Shown in pieces: positions 46,527-57,401 of a stretch of 64,000 bases of DNA (position 1 is its first letter; each line of letters opens with the position of its first letter). This DNA is from Lolium rigidum (lineage: Eukaryota; Streptophyta; Magnoliopsida; Poales; Poaceae): assembly GCF_022539505.1 (NCBI RefSeq), contig NC_061510.1:277842330-277906329 (forward strand), written 5' to 3'. Below the pieces are notes generated by a model. It did no database searches. It was given only the letters and a program-made list of their open reading frames with translations, and was not told the DNA's origin. Position numbers and translations under genes: made by a program.

Positions 46527-49500
46527 ATGTGGGCCGCTTCGCCGGTCTTCCGAAGGCAGCTGTTCCTCCTCCGCTCTCTTGCGCCCACCTGCGCACACGG
46601 CGGCTGCGCCTCCTCCAGCTCTCTCCAGGTCCACGCCATGTCCGCGGCGGCCGGGCCGGTGTACGAGGCGGACGCGGAGGCGGTGGTCCGGCGAATCACG
46701 CCGCCGCTCGACCGCGCCCGGCATAAGGGTCAGGCAGGTCAGTAAGCCCCCGCCCATCTTAGTTTCCTGCCCGCCCTACGGCCTACGTGCGTGCGTGTTC
46801 GGCCGGTGATGGATTGGGCGGGCCGTGCTCACACTTGCGCAATCGGTGTTCGTTAGAATGCTCCAGAGCGGACTGCTCTTGGATTGTAGGTTCAGTAACT
46901 TGTACTAGATTGTTTCCTCAGTTTGTGAGTTTGAGCGAAGTTGCAGTCGGGTTGGTTTCCTTATGGTCGACCTTTACCAAACCCAGGCCCAAACACACGA
47001 GTGTGCTCCAGAGTGTGCAAAAAATGGAACCGTTCCAAACCGTACTTCAGTACTCGTTTTGCCACCCCAATTTGCAACTCTGAGGAAAATTGAACTAGGG
47101 AGCTGCTGGCCGCTTTCCACGCTTGGATGGGTTCAGTTCTGGCAAGACTCCTAAATATGCTTGCTGCCGTCCCACAACAATACCTGTGGTTGCTGCCTTG
47201 CTGAGATGGATGACGCAAACCTTGTGGTGGTTGCTGAGGTGGAGATACCAAGGTCGCAGGGTTCAAGATGCGGCAGTTGCGAGCCTTCGTAAGGACATGC
47301 ATCGCCTGGAAAGATTTTTGGGGAAAACGTGAGGGAAAGTAGTGGTGTATCATGGCCGGCAGAGGTGACCTTGTTGAGTGGAGTGTTGGGAACTAGAATA
47401 GTTACACATGCCAGCATGGACGAATATGTGGTTTTCACCTGAAAAACCACACCACATAAGCAATGATGCCGCTTTGAGTCAGGCAAGGCTGTAGTTTTGT
47501 ATGGCTTAGGAAGTTAGGGACCAAATGCACACTTTGCGACATGTTGAGGGTCCAAAAACGTAACTATCAATTAGGATTTATGTAGGGCTTATTAACTCTT
47601 TGTGTGTTTCTCCAATGAAGACTTATTGGTCCTTGTGTTATGGAAGAAAATTTAAATATTTAGTATTATCACTCATAGGTGAAACAAAGATACACATGCC
47701 TCTACCAGTCGGGTTGGGTACCCATGGTTCAAATGGCTGTCTTTGCCATGGATGTTAAATATCGTGAAATATTAATTCTAATTGGAGCATGAGCTTTTGG
47801 CTTGTATGAACTGGGAAACATGATGCATCATGGGAGAGAATTGGTGTTTGGGGGGTATGATGACTTGGTGCAGGCCTCAGGTTTTTTCATTAGGAACCTC
47901 GCCTCAAGTTTGGAAGCCCATTTTGGGAGGTGTGCTTTGCATTGTTATTCTGAGCGGTAGAGCTCGGAGAACTAAAAGCCTAAGCAGAGGCAAACCTGGC
48001 ACCCTGGAATTGACGGCGGGACGACACCATAGCTTCAATGGGTTCTTACACCGCTTAAAAAAAGTGTATCATTGTAAGATCTTTCAATTATATAGTTTTC
48101 CCAGTAAGTTTCTGGGTCTGCCGTTGAGCCTAAGTAAGGTGCAAGCCTAACTATAGGCATGGCTGACAAACACCATCATATTAGGGCCTGTTTGGTACTC
48201 CATCCGTTCCAAATTAATTGACTCACTTTTGTCTGGATGCACATGTATCTAGACGCGTTTTAGTTTGTAGATACATGCATATCTAGACAAAACTGAGTCA
48301 ATTAATTTGGAATGGAGGTAGTAGGAAGTATTTTTTTGTATCAATACATGTGAAAAGCAATGGATTTAAAACCATGAAAGAATATACATTCCTCATTTTA
48401 AAACATAGCTTTTGAGAGGAAAAAAAAACAGGATTCCAACTAATTGCATATTGAGCTAATAAAATGAACAATGATAAATACATGGGACTCACCTACATGT
48501 AGTGTACTTTTTTTTATCCCACATACAGGAATACCTATTATTTTGTGGATTTTGAATTTCTTATAGTTTCCTTTGAATGACATGCAATTGTTGTAAGCAT
48601 TTCATCGAGTTACACATATGCAGCGTTTCGAGATTTGCGCAGAAAAGTTATCACATCTTCTTATTTTCCAGTGTTTCAGCTCTAAAAGAAGAACATTCCT
48701 AATTCTTGGAATCTTTCTAATGGGTGTTGCACCTTATGTAAACTTGTGGCTTGTGCATTCATGTTTGTTCACTGGTGTTCCAAAATTACAGCAAAAATAT
48801 TCTTACAAGTTAAATTGGTAATTTGTCATTATGTTTGCAGGGAAGATAGCAGTAATTGGTGGATGTCGCGAGTATACTGGCGCTCCTTATTTTGCTGCCA
48901 TCTCTGCCTTGAAAGTTGTCAGTATCTTTAATTTTTTAATCTCATTAACTGTGCGTCAATGCGAATTTTTGACATGTTATTGTTCAGGGTGCAGATCTCT
49001 CACATGTTTTCTGCACAAAAGATGCTGCAACAGTAATCAAAAGCTATAGCCCTGAGCTGATTGTGCATCCAATCTTAGAGGAGTCCTATAGTGTAAGGTA
49101 ATTTCAAATTGATTTTTTTTGCAACACTTTGTTGTAATATCAATATGTTGTTTTCGATAACCTGAAACCTATTTTTGTAGGGAGGATGAAAGAGAATCTG
49201 TTTCTTCTAGCATTCTCACTGAAGTTACAAAGTGGATGGAGCGCTTTGATTGCATTGTTGTTGGTCCCGGCCTCGGAAGGGACTCCTTTCTTATGGTTTG
49301 TTACATACCTGACATCTTCTCTAAATATAACTAATACCTCTGTCCTATTCTTTTTCTTCTTTTTATTGGTTGCTAGTTATATGACTGTTGCTGCAGTTAA
49401 TATCGACTCCGAAAAAATCTTTTAATTCAGATTTTTCTTTGTCTCTTTTGAATTTATTGTTTTGTGGTCAGCTTGAACCTTGAATGAGGTGGCAGTTATA

Positions 49501-51736
49501 TTCATATTTTTGTTAAGTCAAAACCTATTATCGAGTCTAATTTGTTAATCTTTCCAGCATTTGCAGTGATGTTTGTAATCATAAAGTTGATAGATGGTAA
49601 GGGGTATGTTTTTTGTTGCGTGTAGGAATATGCACATGTACAAGGTAAATTTAGTCCTGAATCGTTGGGCATGGAAGTTTCACTGTTGAAAGTCTTGAGA
49701 GTTGAGACTAAAAGAGATATAACAATGCAATAATTCTTCAATATAATTAAAAAGTCCCTTTTATATTAGCGTCTCATATCAATGATTTGTCCTTGGGATT
49801 CTGTTATCTAAGTCTAACTACAAATATTTAGTCAAATTACCTTATGTCTTAACTTTACTTCACCTTACCTATTTGTAGGATTGTGTCAGTAATATCATGA
49901 GGCATGCACGTCAGGCTAATATTCCAACTGTTGTCGATGGGGTATGACTTTAACTTAATGTACTTTATGTTCTTCATCTAAGGGGTCGATCTTGAATTTT
50001 TTTTTGTATGGTCTGCAGGATGGCCTTTTCCTTATAACCAATAACATTGGTCTTGTTGAAGACAACCCTCTTGCCATCTTAACACCAAATGTATATGAGT
50101 ACAAGCGTCTTGTCCAGAAGGTTCTCAACTGTGAAGTAAATGAGGAAAATGCTTCGGAGCAACTGACTGCACTTTGTCAAAAGTATGAACACAATATTTA
50201 CTACATTTTTTTTCTGTAATGTTCATTTGTAATATTCTTTTCTTTCAGAATAGGTGGTGTAACCATCATGAGGAAAGGAAAAGCAGATCTGATTAGTGAT
50301 GGTAAAAAAGGTATGCTAGAAAGCAGCGTGCCTACTTTTTTGTGTTCAGTGCTGCAATTCTCTTTGGAATCACTGCTAACTACGTTTTCTTTGAACTACT
50401 GGATATTTCTTTTCTGTAGTTACACAAGTGAGTACCTTTGGTTCCCCAAGGCGATGTGGTGGTCAAGGCGACATTCTCTCTGGAAGGTACGTTGCCTTCT
50501 ATTTGCTGAGTATTCCCCACACCCTGCTAACTGTCTTATCTCTCATTGTGATTTGTACAGCTTTACATTAGCGCTCACCATTAATATACTTGATCTTAAT
50601 GTCTTTGTTCTTTTTCACCAATATCAATATTTTATTTGTAAACATTCATTTATTCGTTGTAGCTTTCACGGGAATTAGTTTTTGTAAATCTTCATTAGTT
50701 AACCTAATGAACTAATGTTATGAAAAAACATAGTTATGTCTATTCTAAGTTCTAACCTGCCATTTTTTCTCTAAAATCTCTCGGAAATCTTTATAAGTTC
50801 CATCTTAGTCGTTGTCAATTCCCAAACAAGTGAAACAATATGTATACCTATGCTACATTTTTTATGGCCCATCACCACAACCATACTTCTACTGAGGTCA
50901 TGTAGATGATGTGCGTTACAATTTTCTCCACACGTATGTATATAGTGCTTTGAAAATATGACTTGGACCCATAATTGCTCAGGAATACTATCTTGTAGTT
51001 AATTACCAGAGGTTATCTTGGTGTGTTGCCTATACTTCAAATTTCTTTAACAATTCCACTTTGCCCATAGTTGATTTATAAATTTACTTCTGACAAGTCC
51101 CTACATCAGTTGTAATGTGCACAATCAGTGTTATTTAAGCAAACTAATCACAATTCAACATTAGTTCACAAGTTAATGAAGTACTAGTGTTTTTGACATG
51201 TTCTATTTGGTTTTCCTTTTGGTGTTCAATATTGTATTCAGTTTGTAACCATGAATGTGGACTTTTGATGTTCCCTTTATCTCAAATACACTTCAAATGA
51301 ATTTAAGGATAGTTAGTTGTTTAACCTTGTTTACTGGTGATAGCGTGGCAGTATTTGCATCATGGGCACGGCAATTTCTCTTGTCAAATGAGCAACCTAC
51401 AGAGAAGAGGTAATACTTATTCTTGTCTCTAATTAATTGAATTCTCTCATCTAAACAAGGCGTGCTTTTGTCTGTCTGCAATGCAGTGTGAATCCTATGA
51501 TCCTTGGGTGCATAGCTGGCTCTCTTTTGCTCAGGAAAGCTGCATTGCTTGCATTTGTGAAGAACAAGAGATCAACCGTCACTACTGACATTATTGAGTT
51601 CTTGGGCCAAAGGTATGCTGTGACCTGCCTGGCTGTATCTGAACTAGATTTCAGCTTCTATGACGGTTCCTTATTTTGAAATTTTCCGACTCTTTCTTAT
51701 TGCAGCTTGGAAGATATCTGTCCTGCTGGGCGGTAG
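46527..51736 (+). CDS. NAXD: ATP-dependent (S)-NAD(P)H-hydrate dehydratase, 11 exons, 363 aa
   Basis: This carbohydrate-kinase-like enzyme uses ATP to repair NADHX/NADPHX, damaged hydrated forms of NAD(P)H. Exons: 46527-46737, 48841-48917, 48988-49097, 49181-49295, 49879-49941, 50019-50182, 50249-50310, 50420-50486, 51344-51409, 51487-51612, 51706-51736. All introns are GT-AG, the frame is continuous, and 1092 nt give 363 residues, close to the usual plant length. Motifs: [20 protein letters not shown] (from about 71), [10 protein letters not shown] (about 158), PTVVDGDGLF (about 186), [11 protein letters not shown] (about 213) and GGQGDILSG (about 281) with the catalytic Asp. The N-terminus ([18 protein letters not shown]) looks like an organelle-targeting peptide. 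An upstream in-frame ATG at 46464 would add 21 residues. Intron 1 (2.1 kb) contains a Stowaway. Confidence 0.95.
48198..48321. mobile_element. Stowaway MITE in NAXD intron 1
   Basis: 124 bp between TA sites (48196-48197, 48322-48323). CTCCATCCGTTCCAAATTAA at the left is the inverse of the right arm, which on the minus strand reads CTACCTCCATTCCAAATTAA. ATTGACTCA is shared by both arms. Confidence 0.9.
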
Positions 51737-52259
51737 ATTTTTCGCGTGTTTGTACCATCACTCTGGAGTTGTGCATCTGATTCCTACAATACTGTTAATC
51801 CTGGTATTTCGATAGTATTATCATACTGTCTATGTATATTATCTTGCCTAAGAAAAGGATGCTACAAGACTTGGATGCTCTGATCTCGTCGATGTCACTG
51901 TTGACTTCAGAATATTATCCATGATTTCCCTTTGGAATTGAACTGTCTCGAAACGATACCCTTAATTAACTGGACTTCTAGAACTGCCTCAACTAGTTCC
52001 CTGCTACGCTCTAAAATGACAGAGCAGATATGTGCATTCCTAATTCAGCTTCCTATAAATATGGGATATTGCCTCCCTCTGCTTGCAACGCACCGTCCAG
52101 CTATTTGAAACTGAAAATCTTGCAGCATGCATGCAGACCAAAATGGCGTTCTGAATCATGCTGGGATTGCCACCAAATTATGTCTACGTTCATCCTCATG
52201 CGTCATGTAGTGGAAAACTAGTATCGGACAACAAATGTAGTCTGCCATGAAGTCCCCCT
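51737..52259 (+). other. NAXD 3' UTR and downstream sequence
   Basis: Noncoding sequence after the NAXD stop. The first 200-300 bp is probably 3' UTR, although a definite polyadenylation signal was not fixed. No other gene recognised. Confidence 0.5.
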
Positions 52260-53580
52260 CGCTGCCCTCAACTGGGGATAAGGGGAACCATAGCCGCCGT
52301 CATTAGGAGCCACACTCTCCCTTCCCCGTCTCGCCGTTGCTGGAAAGGGTCGCCAACAAAGCTTGGGCACGCTGTAGGGAAGGTGAGGGTTGTGGCGTCC
52401 TCATGAAGGCGGTGTGGTGTGGGAATGTGGCTGACTGGAGTGTGGAGCGTCGAGATTGGAGTTGGAGATTTTTGGTGGTGGGCACTCTGGCAGATCACAC
52501 AGCAACACAGTGGAGCTTGGTGTCGGCGGCAAGGAGTGTGCGTAGTGGGCAGGCTGCTCGTGGGACCTTGCGGCCTAGATGCGGTGGTCGACATGCTTGT
52601 CGTGGCGGCTAGGGTGGTGGAGAGAGGTGCTCCTTCCCATTGCTCTCTGCCCTCTCCTCCTTTTGGTGGCTCTTCGGCGTGGTGCCGTAGTCTCTTCTTT
52701 ATAGGTGCATGGGAATGGACGGACGTGCCATATCTTGTTGGTTTTGGGTTGTGGGCACTCGTGAAGTGCATGGTGGCGATTCCGTGGCTGACATGCAGGG
52801 ATTTATGGTGCAGCTGTTGATTCCTCGTTGTTGGTGCGGCCGGATCTCGTCAGTGGTTGTCGCCGGTCCTCTTTCCTCGAGGTTCGACTAGGTGGAGAGA
52901 TACAACATTGGGCGAAAGCCTTGAGTCGACATGGGTCAATACCGGAGATGACAATGCTTTTGTGCGTCCTTTTCCTCTGTGGAGGGCTGGAGGCATCGTC
53001 GAAGAGTGTGGTTTATCTCGTCCGCTAGTCTATGGTCTTCTGATGAGGAGTGATGCTACATTTGCTGGTGGGACTGGACCCCTTTCCTATGGCTTGGAAA
53101 GGTGAGTCCAATGCTCTAAGTGAAAACTTGAGTCAATGGGGGTTGATGCCAGCGATAAGGGATTGGAAAGGTGAGTCCGATGCTCTAAGCAAAAGCTTGA
53201 GCCAATGTGGGCCGATGCCGGTGATAATTGTGTCGTCGGGTGTTGTTTCCATCCTTGGAGGCATTGCCGAAGAGCTAGTTTCATTCCTACCCTTGCGATA
53301 CCAATGTGGGCCGATGCCGGTGATAATTGTGTCGTCGGGTGTTGTTTCCATCCTTGGAGGCATTGCCGAAGAGCTAGTTTCATTCCTACCCTTGCGATAA
53401 TGGTTGTGCGTGGTGGTGTACTTTAGTTTCGCTGGTTTTGTTGTCGCTTCGGTGAAGGCCTAGTTCGAGATTCCCCATTGTCAGTTTTCTTCCATAATTG
53501 TGCATTACACGATTTTTTGCCTGGTTTTCCTAATTAACAGGTTAAATCTCTTCTTAAATGAATTGCATGTACCACCTGCC
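52260..53580 (+). other. GC-rich retroposon-like noncoding block
   Basis: Overlapping open frames lie on both strands, with high G content on the plus strand (TGGTGGTG-type sequence). The block ends in TTTGCCTGGTTTTCCTAATT, which resembles LINE 3' ends in grasses. No reverse transcriptase seen. It contains a perfect 99-bp tandem duplication. Confidence 0.35.
53202..53399 (+). repeat. Perfect 99-bp tandem duplication
   Basis: 53202-53300 and 53301-53399 read identically by eye, from CCAATGTGGGCCGATGCCGG to ACCCTTGCGATA. Just upstream (about 53098-53215) a looser pair of about 68-bp repeats shares GGAAAGGTGAGTCC and ATGCTCTAAG. Confidence 0.92.
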
Positions 53581-54270
53581 CCTCTTTGAGGCCCTTAAAT
53601 AAAAAAGAATTAGTATCCTTTTTTTTTTTGACTATAAAGAACTAGTATCCTACACGTTCGTTGTTGCAGAATACTAGATGATAGCATTTTTTTTGGTTGT
53701 TATATATTGAGAACAAACGTATCAAGCGTCGTGATGTTGTTTCTTACTTTGATCAGTACACTTGCATAGAAAATGAAAATCACATATTTAGACAAAAAAC
53801 AATTTTGTATTTTTACAGAAATGAACACCATGTTCTCTTAGAAATCTGAAAGTAATTCCCTTTTTCTCTTCGTGTAATAAGTAATTTATCTATACCTAAT
53901 AATAAAGGAGCTAAGGTTTCTGCCAAAAAGTTTCGTCAACGCTTTTTTTTGGACCGTTTTGCCCTCCCACCAAATCGCATAATACTGCATCTGCCATGTT
54001 GTACCGGTTCAGTTTATAAGGTTTCTCTTGCGCCTCCCACTCAGGTTCCAGGCCACCAGGATGCCCCGCACGCAGATGCCACCGATAAGATAAAAAAACG
54101 ATTAGAACTTTATTTTTATCCCAATCGGGAAAAGAGGAACGCCTCGGCCCGTTTGTTAGCTCACCGCTAGCGGGGTCAATTCAATGGGCCAGTCTAGAAT
54201 CAGCGAAAACATATGCAATTTCGTTCTCGCGAAGTGTCCTCTAGATACGGTTGGATTATGGGTGTTCGAT

Positions 54271-54315
54271 AGTCCCACCTCGCTCAATTGTACTTTATAG
54301 CCCCGGTTTATATAC
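54271..54315 (+). promoter_or_regulatory. snRNA-type promoter look-alike (USE plus TATA)
   Basis: AGTCCCACCTCG (54271-54282) resembles the plant upstream sequence element RTCCCACATCG. TTTATATAC (54307-54315) follows after 24 bp, the spacing typical of plant Pol III snRNA genes. No snRNA or 7SL body was recognised downstream. Confidence 0.35.
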
Positions 54316-55000
54316 CTAAAATTTCTGGAATCAACAAGCCACCTAAGAAAGCAACAAACAGCAGGAATCATATGGAAGAAATTGGCTGGCAATCGTGAGA
54401 TGAATAGGGAGCGGAGCTCTCCAAGTGGGGGAAATAGGCAGAGCCGCCACGATGAACGGCCGGTAGGCCGCAGGTCTCTGCCGGTAGAGAGACAAAGAAT
54501 AATGCGCCGCCTTCTAAATTCATATGGGAATAGAGGTCCGAGTCTAGACCAAGAGAGGCAATCATGAGGATGAGGAGTAACGGCCGCAGGCCTCTGAGTA
54601 CCGAGAGAGATCGCGACGGTCGTAAGGAGGAAACGGGGGTGTTGTTGCTCTGCTAGATAGCGAGGGCGGAGTAGTGGGAAGAGAGCGAGATGAGGAAGGG
54701 ATCGTCCTGGGCCTCCTGGCGGCGCTGGGAGGAAAATTCCGTCGCGTGCCGTGCGCCCTAGCGCTAGCGCTAGGGCAGATGGTCGACTTGGGCACTTGGG
54801 AGGCCCAACTGCGGGGGAGGTGGGCTTTTTTCTTCGGCTTACCGTGTTTCTTTTTCCACTATACCGAATCACTACATCTGCAAGACTGCGCCTGTAATCG
54901 ATGCAGTTTACTGTCCATGTGTGAACGGGTGAATCTACATTCATGAATAGCTGCCTCTCAAGGCAAGCTAATATATATAACTGCAAAGGCCACTGCTAGA

Positions 55001-55646
55001 TTTTTTTTGCGAAAATTTCAGCAATCTATTAATAATCATCAACAGTCGTACAAATATCCCAAAAAGTAATAAAAATAATAAATAGGTACTTGGACCACCT
55101 AGCGACGAATACGGACACTAGCACGAGCCGAAGGCGCGCCGCCGTCCTCGCCCCTGCATCACCGGAGTCAGGCAAAGCTTGTCGTAGTAGAGCTTGTTGT
55201 AGTATATAGACCGTCGTGCTAAGGATCCGAAGAACCAGCGTACCAGAGCAGCAAGCATCGCCAACGATGACAACCGTAGATCGAAAGAGTCACACATGAA
55301 ACCATACCAACAAATATGAAAACCAACGAGATCCCTAGAGATCCGCCGGGCACACGACTCCACGCGTCCTCCGTCAGTGCTAGACGCACCACCGGAGATA
55401 GGACGGGGAGGACCTTATTCTGACTTCAAGATGTAGCCGTTGCCTCAACATCTCGAAAAAGATACTGAAAAACAACCTACAAAAAGAACGGAAACTCCTC
55501 GCCGGCGATAGATCATGGTCCGCCATACCTCCAAGGGTCCAAGGCCGCTGGAGGTAGAGCGGACCAGCGGTATCACCAGCGAGGAGGACGAAACCTATAT
55601 TGGTTTTGTGGCGGAGCCGCCTCCTGATCCTCGCATGCCTGCATGT
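55001..55646 (-). mobile_element. Retroposon (LINE-derived, non-autonomous), 15-bp TSD
   Basis: AAGGCCACTGCTAGA flanks it at 54986-55000 and 55647-55661. An oligo-T run begins right after the left copy, so the element lies on the minus strand with its poly-A tail at the left. It is 646 bp with no protein domain. This is a target-primed insertion into the Helitron. Confidence 0.85.
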
Positions 55647-56489
55647 AAGGCCACTGCTAGATATGAGTTTAATTCTCCAGCTTAGGAGGATACGAGTGGA
55701 GAGGAGGAGGAGCGAGAGGGGCGAGCCAAGAGAGGGAGAGAGAGCATCGTCGTGCCGCATGTTAGGTTAAGAGGTGGACAATGTTGATGGCGTGGGGATC
55801 ATGTGTGGGGTAATCTGCAACATGCCATTTGGATTGTACAATACATCATATAATAAATGGCTACATGCTATTTGAATTCGATTCGACGCGCGGATCATGC
55901 TAAAATATGTTAGAAATGATATTATATGATTTTCACTAATACATGGTTTAATAGACATGTTAATTAAATGCTCCATTTTGTTTTAAATTTGATCGCCATA
56001 CACATATAATATATGAAATAATAACAAATTAAATTGGCGTGGCACCGTAGCAACGCACGGGTTTTGTCCTATATATCTAAAACGTACAAATATGACTTTT
56101 GCCAAGTTCAAAATGTGAGTTCATAACCACAGGGGTTCTTGTAAATATACGCTCCAATGTCCAGCCACTCTCCACCACACATTTGAAATAGGCACGACAA
56201 TTTCTCTTTCTACCCACTTCAGTTAGGAGATGCCTTATTTACACGATCATCCCCCACGTCACCACTTTGTGGCACTACGCATCTGAACGATCCTCTCCAC
56301 CAAAATCATAGCTTTGTAGTAAAATTTTCGACGGATCGGAGGAAGTACCTCTTCTCTTCAACATGCCTCTATAAATGTAAGCCCGTCATTGCGATGGTCA
56401 ACTATATGGTTAGCGCTTGACTTATGACTTCATGCCTTCTGCTCACCCATCAATCTCCGGAACCCATCCATTTGACACATGAACAACTT

Positions 56490-56825
56490 TTTTTTTTATG
56501 TTGAGGGAAAGCCATGCAGCATGCTTTATTGATTATATAACATAACTGCATCATTTGTCAGCTTGCTAAGAATAAACTTAGAGAACCCATCGAGCCAAAT
56601 ACAAGATATGTAAGCATCCCTAGTAAGCTTAATGCGCTACTGGATTGGATCTCTATATATTAGAATGTTCCACATACACGGACTGGAAACTGTGCACATC
56701 AAATTTCATAAAATATCAAACCCACTCCAAAGATCATTACAATTATCATCGATTGTAACGGATGAACTTGCTGAAAATCTTCCATTCTTTATTAAGTTTA
56801 CTACCTGCACACAATCAGACTGATT
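56490..56825 (-). pseudogene. 5'-truncated LINE, RNase H end and poly-A tail
   Basis: The minus strand reads an RNase H-like end (QSDCVQVVNLIKNGRFSAS, later WLDGFSKFILSKLTNDAVML), then a stop, the 3' UTR and a run of A (T10 at about 56490-56499). This order matches the 3' end of plant L1-type LINEs. Two frame changes are present. A flanking duplication was not clear. Confidence 0.7.
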
Positions 56826-56829
56826 GACT

Positions 56830-57337
56830 GAAGAATGAAGTTATTACTCTAATTCTTAGATTTCTTTGTTCTTCTATAATAGCCATACTATATATGTTAT
56901 ATTTCTACCATTTTGGCTAAGTTAATGTTGCGCCAGCTTGCAAATGCCCGACTCCTGGGAAGACCGATGCAGGTCGACCAACGTCCAACCACCCTCACGC
57001 GAAGGGGTACACGATGCGATGTTGTTTGACGATACGAGGAAACCTTCTATAGGCTTCTGGCCATAACAACAGAGATACAAAAAGGACAAAAATAACGTGG
57101 GAATGTCTAGAAATAGGCACGCTGGCCTGACGCCCTGTAAGCCGCATGATCTAGCGAGACATTTTTCGCAAAAAAGTAAAAACCCTAAAAGAATCAAAGT
57201 TGTATATTTTTCCTAAAAAAATGGAGTTCCGATTGGTTAGGATATGGCCCTGGTTAGGACTCGAGACAAGATCTGTGCACCGTCAAACAAAACATGCTGC
57301 AGTTTTGCTGCGACACGATCTGTACATCATCAATCAA
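56830..57337. other. Upstream region of the F-box gene
   Basis: No gene recognised. It contains an AT-rich part (56830-56935) and a mixed-composition part up to the promoter. Confidence 0.4.
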
Positions 57338-57346
57338 CTATATATA
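57338..57346 (+). promoter_or_regulatory. TATA box of the F-box gene
   Basis: CTATATATA lies 56 bp before the ATG at 57402, giving a short 5' UTR of about 25-30 bp. Confidence 0.55.
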
Positions 57347-57401
57347 CTAGTATAACCTAAAAAAAGCCCTAAAGTAGATCGACTGGATTCAGGATTCGAC
57401 A

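Larger units (their letters stand above)
53889..56072 (+). mobile_element. Non-autonomous Helitron
   Basis: The 5' end TCTATACCTAATAATAAAGG follows an A (53888). The 3' end carries the grass-Helitron signature CACCGTAGCAACGCACGGG with a short hairpin (CCGT/ACGG, 56045-56060), then TTTTGTCCTA and a T. No Rep/helicase gene is present. The last bases read CTAT rather than the usual CTRR, so the 3' border is accurate to a few bases only. The interior has GC-rich sequence (54400-54830), perhaps captured, and a retroposon with its own target duplication (55001-55646). Confidence 0.7.

Noticed and set aside
52268..52771. 167-codon minus-strand ORF
   Set aside because: It overlaps open frames on the other strand in a retroposon-like GC-rich block. 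No motif recognised.
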